From Paraphysomonas bandaiensis (taxonomy: Eukaryota; Chrysophyceae), in contig CBFFRP010000327.1 of NCBI GenBank assembly GCA_965644295.1, positions 34,919 to 98,918 on the forward strand: a stretch of DNA of 64,000 bases. The letters are read 5' to 3'. Shown here in pieces: positions 59,013-64,000 of the stretch. The notes beneath the pieces were generated by a model. That model was not told the origin of the DNA. It made no database searches and worked only from the letters and a program-made list of their open reading frames with translations. A program made the position numbers and the translations under genes. How positions within the stretch are numbered: position 1 is the stretch's first letter; every line of letters starts with the position of its first letter.

Positions 59013-60359
59013 ACCATAGTCTGCAACCATACTGAAAAAAATAGAAAAAAAACTGAAAATAACGTCGATTTTCATACATAAAATAACTGTCATAAAATCA
59101 GTCAAAATCAGACAATGTGATCCACACTTCACACTTCACATCACAGTGTTGAGTCAGCGAATTGCAGGTCAAATTAATGTGCTGGTAAGTTCATTGTATC
59201 CCCCATTCACTCATAGTTTAACATGGCATTTCGAAAGCGCAAATCAGGTTCTCTTTGCAACGATGAAGATGACGCGACATGAAGCTCAGTGCGTGCTCAG
59301 GAAATAGAGATCACTGGGCGCTGGAGACCAATTGATTTGGCCAATGAGTCATACCATCTGCCTCATACGGTTGATGCAGATCGATACCCTACGTTTAATT
59401 TGCGCACTGTCAGCTTCCTCAAGATATTCGTGGGTTTTGTTACAGTATCTCTTGCGACGAAAATAGCCCAGGATATTGACCCTGCCGACTTGAGATATGA
59501 CTGTGGATCAGTAATTTTGCTTTCATTGCGTTCTATATATAAGCCTCTTGCAATTTGGATTCGAATTTATGGAGAACAACATGCCCCAAATGGTGTAATA
59601 CGTCATTCGCGACCTTTGCGCGAGCAACTTATATGGTACTGAGACCACTTTAGGGATTGCTATCCAAGGATTGATTCTCTTGGCATACGATTCATGGAAA
59701 TTGTGACAACAAAATTTTTATTTGACAGTTGACTCGTATTATCTTGATGAAGCTGCAAGAGAAGGGCTTGCAAGGAAGAAAGTAAGATATTGGAGCTTAG
59801 AACCCACAGCGCTTCCAAGCACTCACTCGTGAAGTTCGTGAAGGTGTCAATAAGCGAGGACAGTGGAATGGAGTGTGGAATCAACAGCGTAAAGAACCCC
59901 TAGTTCATTCTTATACCAAGGATGGCAAGAAATAAACCGCCTTGTTCAATGCTTATCATAGATCACCTACGAAGTCTACCACCAATTCTGTGCCTGTGTG
60001 CTCCGACTACGGTAAGATGTTTGCAGCATGTGATGTATTCAATTCGCAGATTAAAGAGAGGATATGGCCTCATCGGCATGGTAGTGGAGGGCATCTACGC
60101 GAAAGAGGAAAGTGTAGCTCGTTTGCGTTCGGCTGTGGTTCGCAAAATACATTCCATGCGTATTGTAGTATTTGTTCGATAGATACAAATAGTATCGATT
60201 ATTATAGTTCTGTAACTCGTTAGCTAGTGAATTGTACACACATGCTGATACTCTATCTAAGGAAACTATAGAATAGAGGGGTACCGTGATTGGTTTACTC
60301 AGTGTTGTAATAATTCCACTTTATATCATTGGTTACAGACTATGGTTACAGACTATGGT
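59013..60359. mobile_element. PiggyBac-type transposon, decayed
   Basis: Terminal inverted repeats ACCATAGTCTGCAACCAT and ACCATAGTCTGTAACCAT match at 17 of 18 positions. They are flanked by TTAA on the left and TTAG on the right, consistent with a TTAA target duplication. The right terminal repeat is partly doubled. The inside holds a broken transposase. Confidence 0.7.
59289..60223 (+). pseudogene. PiggyBac-like transposase relic
   Basis: Successive frames separated by stops and shifts read RTVSFLKIFVGFVTVSLATK, then LTVDSYYLDEAAREGLARKK, then CDVFNSQIKERIWPHRHG. The last two resemble the DDE transposase segments DNFYTS and GVDRFDQ..RRW of piggyBac-type enzymes. The gene is not functional. 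Confidence 0.55.
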
Positions 60360-60364
60360 TTAGT

Positions 60365-60574
60365 CTAATTAATAGGATTCTTATAATATATTTGTTGTCT
60401 TTCACTGAGAAGTTCAACTTGTTTTTTTCTTTTCTGTATTTCTAAGTCTTTTATTAAGGCTTTATATCCTTCAATTTGTTTTACTATGTTTGATATTTCT
60501 GTTTGGACTTGAGGTTTCTTTGTCTTTGGTATTGCAAAGAGTTCATTTTTTAAACAAATAACAAAATCGCTCAT
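60365..60574 (-). CDS. Small coiled-coil protein, virus-type
   Basis: A 69-residue frame whose second half is a predicted coiled coil (VQTEISNIVKQIEGYKALIK then DLEIQKRKKQVELLSERQQ). The AT box TATTATATACAG precedes the ATG directly. It lies 36 bp downstream of the lipase gene on the same strand, and its stop codon is 2 bp from the piggyBac insertion. Confidence 0.55.
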   Translation of the reverse strand: MSDFVICLKNELFAIPKTKKPQVQTEISNIVKQIEGYKALIKDLEIQKRKKQVELLSERQQIYYKNPIN

Positions 60575-60609
60575 CTGTATATAATAGATTTAGAAATTGT
60601 TTTATATAT

Positions 60610-61293
60610 TTATTTCCCGAATTTTTTACCAGGTTTTAAATATTTCAATTCATCTGTATTATGAGACTTCAAAAGATTATTAGTTCTTGAATTAAATACA
60701 TGTGTGTTATTATCATTGGAATTGAAATGATTTAAAGATGATACAGGGTCATTATGTGTTTTAATATCTATTTGATTGTCATTAGTTCTTCTTGTCATTT
60801 CTAAAGGAGATATTGCCTTATTAAATGTAATGACGTTTTTTGAATTCTTTCCCACTTCTTCTGCAACGAGTCCACCTAAAGAATGCCCTAATGTGTGCAT
60901 GTTTTCAGTTCCATATTTCTTTTCTGCTTTCTTTTGTATTTTTTTAGCATGTTTAAATCTATTTCCTCTATGTCCAAATAATAAGCCTGCATCAGTCAGC
61001 ATATCTTGTTTAGAGTTTGTTCCACGATGAACAACAACGGGCATATTGTTTTCTTCATCATAATAAACTTTTGTTCTATTTCCAGATAAATGCTTATCAA
61101 CTTTAAAATTACCTACATCTTTGTTTTTTTTATTATATGAAGACTTTAATAATTTTCTTGTTTCATCTGCTGTTAAAGCACCACCTTTCATTTCATAATA
61201 TAATGCTCTGCACACAGGATCGGACAAGGCTTCATTATACTTCATATTATTTTGTTCACTGTAATCTTTTACGTGTTGTATCCATTTTGACAT
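60610..61293 (-). CDS. Virus-type class 3 lipase with N-terminal motif and candidate protease site
   Basis: A 227-residue intronless frame. Residues 4-31 (WIQHVKDYSEQNNMKYNEAL) match a short W..HVK.Y..N..Y.EAL motif that recurs in proteins of large DNA viruses and relatives. MKGG followed by Ala at 35-39 fits the (M/I/L)xGG-x pattern cut by adenain-type virion proteases. The lipase fold follows: VVVHRGTNSKQD, nucleophile elbow TLGHSLGGLV with Ser138, then Asp182 in HNDPVSSL and His198 as the probable triad partners. The family hydrolyses lipid esters; inside a virion it could breach membranes during entry. I chose the Met at 61293 because upstream codons run into the LTR. The role is inferred. 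Confidence 0.7.
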   Translation of the reverse strand: MSKWIQHVKDYSEQNNMKYNEALSDPVCRALYYEMKGGALTADETRKLLKSSYNKKNKDVGNFKVDKHLSGNRTKVYYDEENNMPVVVHRGTNSKQDMLTDAGLLFGHRGNRFKHAKKIQKKAEKKYGTENMHTLGHSLGGLVAEEVGKNSKNVITFNKAISPLEMTRRTNDNQIDIKTHNDPVSSLNHFNSNDNNTHVFNSRTNNLLKSHNTDELKYLKPGKKFGK

Positions 61294-61314
61294 ATCAATA
61301 CTATATATATTACA

Positions 61315-61590
61315 GTCAACAAGTGATGTGCTAGCGAGAGGAAGCAATCGAACATAATTATATATAGTATAATTAAGTGAGATGTAGAATGAACTATCTA
61401 GACACAAACTCAACCATCGTACGTGTAACTGATACCATCGTACGTATGCACGCATCATCGTACCTATGTACAATGTGTAACCGTACATGTACCTACATGA
61501 TCGTACCTATGTACAGTGTGGAAGTACGTAAGTACGCAGTACATAATGGAATGAAGAGGAATGAAGAGAAGCGACGGAGCTCATACTCCA
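61315..61590 (-). repeat. 3' LTR of a second, non-autonomous Copia element (copy C)
   Basis: This 276-bp LTR matches 63727-64000 with about two differences. It shares about two thirds of its sequence with copies A and B, including the start TGGAGTATGAGCTCCGTCGC. The polypurine tract TAGGGGGAGAGT lies next to it at 61591-61602. Confidence 0.88.
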
Positions 61591-62533
61591 ACTCTCCCCC
61601 TAGGTCCAAAGCTACTCTTCATGACATGAAATGACATGAAAGAAAACAAGAATGAGCTAAATACTGAGATGTATACTGAAAATAGAATAGATACTGAAAA
61701 CCCGAAAAGAAAACCATGATAGTATGATGGATGCATGGGAAAACAAAAGGGAAAGTATCCAACAATAGAATATATATACCATAACTATAAGATATAGTGT
61801 GTGCAGAGGACCAGATGGGGCATACCATCTACGAGTCATACACTCCCACTAATATAATATATAGGTAATGACATATGTATATATAATATATGTATATATA
61901 TATATACTGATATTATGAACACAACGGTCATCGTATCGTAGAACCACTATAGTTCTGAAGAAGTCAAACACAAACTTCAAAGCAAATCAATCCACGCTAT
62001 GACAACATACGAGGTTCATATGGAGTAGACGAAGAATTGAATCAACTATATATGCTTGTAATATTGCCTGACATGGTTAAACAAACCAAATATAGTATCA
62101 TAGCATCATATATATTATAGCTAATATGAATTGAAAAATGTAAATAAATACTCATAAGTATATGATACTTACTTGATAATGCAAAACAATGCACAACAGG
62201 TGAATCTTAATGATTATAATCAATATAGTATTATATACCTGTCACCTTGAAATGCTTGAAAATCATGAACAGCTGATGAAAATGTTTTCTGTTGAATGTC
62301 TACATGACAACAATGAAAGAACAGATGAAACATATTAAAATCACTGGACTATAGGACCAGGTAAAATACAAACGCTGAACTGATAATTGCATATATCGCA
62401 TGAAAGTGCGCAATGCAGATTAAGATAATCGATGCCTCTATAATAGTAGGGCAGCAGAGACATAGCTCTGATTGTGAGGCTGTTCTACCTGTGGAACAAA
62501 ACCAGCACTATTCCATACTTGTGGAAATAAAAG

Positions 62534-62705
62534 ATATATATATGCCTGCCTTTTATAATGATAAGGGGCTAAAATATGATATGCCTGCCATAAATAGGGG
62601 GCAATAATAATATAAGATGCCTGCCTTGTATAGGGGCAATGAACTGATATGCCTGCCTTACCAATGAGGGGGCTGTACCATTTGAATATAAAATGCCTGC
62701 TAATG
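62534..62705. repeat. Irregular array of TATGCCTGCC units
   Basis: Five to six copies of ATGCCTGCC spaced 30-50 bp apart, each followed by an AGGGG-type word, inside the non-autonomous element. One unit also occurs in the Gag-protease element near 55006 (CGCCTGCCTTGCCAATGAGG). Confidence 0.6.
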
Positions 62706-63712
62706 AGCGGCAATAATATGACTGTGAATCCGACTGCTGTGCCCTATGCGGGGAGCTTGTCGACACGTCAAATGAATCTGATTCATCACAGATAACTCAA
62801 TATTGGGAGGTGCTGTTCTCTCAACCAAATCATCATCGGGAGGTATACAAGCTCCTTCAACCATTTACTAGACGGTGAAGAGATCAATACTCAACAACAC
62901 ATCATATAACGATAGATAAAGACATATGTATGTCATGGTTGGAATGCTCTACTGAAGGCTGAAAAATACAATACGCCAACGGAGCCACAACATATGGTAT
63001 ATAACCATCATAACAACATCTGATACATCATCAGAGAAAAGGAGCAGACGAAGAGAATAAAATCCACATAATATATAAGCTGCTGATGAACAGAGCACAT
63101 TCTCTTTGAATAACAGGTTTGAGTACAAACTGGTGCACAATGAAACCCTTGTGGATAAGGTAAAGTACTTCATCATCGTCGAACACTCAAGGAATAACTC
63201 TCGTTGAATAAAGAGAAGAATATCCATGCTCTCAAACACAACTGCTGTGCGAGGCTAACATATGACTCACAACAAGCGATCTCTTACTGCAGGGTTGACT
63301 CCCTGAGAAGACAAAATATACGAGTCAAGGAAAGAATATTCACAGCCATCAACATGAAGTCTAACCACTCCTGGTGTATCACCGGACAAAGCGTCTCAAG
63401 GTGTCAAAATCAGCACACATGGTGGAGACAAGTCATCAAAATCAGATTGGCTGGAATGGACATGTGCATTAGTGTATACACTGTCATATCTGTAATTTCA
63501 TATATAGAAGTGGTATATGTATATAGATATCCACATAGAAGCATATACAAGCATGCACAGAGGCTGCTGAATCAAAAGTGCTTCACACGAACGTCAACAA
63601 CAAGCCGAGACAACCGTATAAAGGTACGTTAACGGGTCAATGAATACGTTACGTGATATTGGCTGTATAAGAAGCAAGAAGCCATAGTGAAAGAAAGGAA
63701 GGTAAAACGGAA

Positions 63713-63726
63713 TCATCCGCTACCAA
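63713..63726 (-). other. tRNA primer-binding site of the non-autonomous element
   Basis: On the minus strand TTGGTAGCGGATGATTC directly follows the LTR. It nearly matches the site of the Gag-protease element. Confidence 0.7.
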
Positions 63727-64000
63727 GTCAACAAGTGATGTGCTAGCGAGAGGAAGCAATCGAACATAATTATATATAGTATAATTAAGTGAGATGTAGA
63801 ATGAACTTTCTAGACACAAACTCAACCATCGTACGTGTAACTGATACCATCGTACGTATGCACGCATCATCGTACCTATGTACAATGTGTAACCGTACAT
63901 GTACCTACATGATCGTACCTGTGTACAGTGTGGAAGTACGTAAGTACGCAGTACATAATGGAATGAAGAGGAATGAAGAGAAGCGACGGAGCTCATACTC
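63727..64000 (-). repeat. 5' LTR of the non-autonomous element (copy D), cut by the window edge
   Basis: Matches copy C with about two differences, such as TTTCTAG for TATCTAG near 63807. It should end about 2 bp beyond the window. Confidence 0.88.

Larger units (their letters stand above)
61315..64000 (-). mobile_element. Non-autonomous LTR element without gag or pol
   Basis: Two near-identical LTRs bound about 2.1 kb that holds no Gag, protease, integrase or RT similarity. Next to the polypurine tract it shares sequence with the Gag-protease element (TCCAAAGCTACTCTTCATGA and GTGTGCAGAGGACCAGATGG), so the two belong to one family. The window ends about 2 bp before the element's outer LTR edge. 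Confidence 0.8.

Noticed and set aside
61294-61488. Upstream extension of the lipase to a Met at 61488
   Set aside because: The added residues are encoded by the neighbouring LTR; the same peptide appears in the other LTR copy near 63.8 kb.
62534-62705. Possible CRISPR-like array in the TATGCCTGCC region
   Set aside because: The repeated unit is only about 10 bp, spacing is irregular, and it lies inside an LTR element of a eukaryote.
63649-63996. A 115-codon minus-strand frame
   Set aside because: It is the LTR and primer-site translation again, with no independent support.

Overview
This is a nuclear contig from a single-celled or otherwise compact eukaryote. Genes are interrupted by many short introns (about 45-65 bp, GT..AG), lie 0.3-2 kb apart on both strands, and encode typically eukaryotic proteins. 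A cytosolic carboxypeptidase of the tubulin-deglutamylase type and a MORN2-like protein suggest a lineage with cilia or flagella. I cannot name the species, and the phylum is open: the gene set would fit several protist groups.

Layout: positions 1-1950 hold the 3' end of a Copia retrotransposon, its LTR and a dispersed repeat. From 2.2 to 5.9 kb, DHCR24 (-) and HDHD5 (+) diverge from a spacer filled by a 466-bp (ATAC)n microsatellite. From 6.0 to 8.1 kb there is a hAT-type non-autonomous transposon, another dispersed repeat copy and a LINE relic. From 9.0 to 23.3 kb come DNAJC13/RME-8 (-, with an added C-terminal PDZ domain), MORN2 (+), a PH-domain gene (+) and KIN17 (-). From 24.0 to 35.0 kb come an AGTPBP1-type carboxypeptidase (+), a three-domain saccharopine-dehydrogenase-like/DUF4166/DCC fusion (-) and a ZUP1-type peptidase (-). 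From 36.2 to 38.9 kb there are LINE relics and dispersed repeats. From 39.3 to 45.4 kb come an MRS2 magnesium channel (-), a tRNA-Ile(UAU) and the autophagy kinase ATG1/ULK (+). From 46 to 53.5 kb come dispersed repeats, an unrecognised gene (-), a 644-bp (GTAT)n microsatellite and an unrecognised 18-exon membrane protein (+). I traced exon-intron structures by hand; every model keeps reading frame across all its junctions.

The last 10 kb (54-64 kb) are a nested mobile and viral region. A Copia element with identical LTRs encodes only Gag and protease joined to an RNase H tail. A second element with near-identical LTRs appears to lack coding capacity. Between them lies a very AT-rich 4-kb block of intronless genes that look viral, like polinton-like viruses or virophages: a tail-fibre-like protein, a small zinc protein, a coiled-coil protein and a lipase with a virus-type N-terminal segment and a candidate adenain-type cleavage site. 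A decayed piggyBac-type transposon sits inside this block. The four complete viral-type genes share an AT-rich box just upstream of the start codon.

The host genes are mostly unlinked housekeeping functions: sterol synthesis, endosomal trafficking, RNA/DNA repair, tubulin modification, ubiquitin editing, magnesium transport and autophagy. The most unusual content is the viral island, the partnership of two deletion-derivative Copia elements around it, two unusual domain fusions, and two long perfect tetranucleotide tracts located in divergent promoters.
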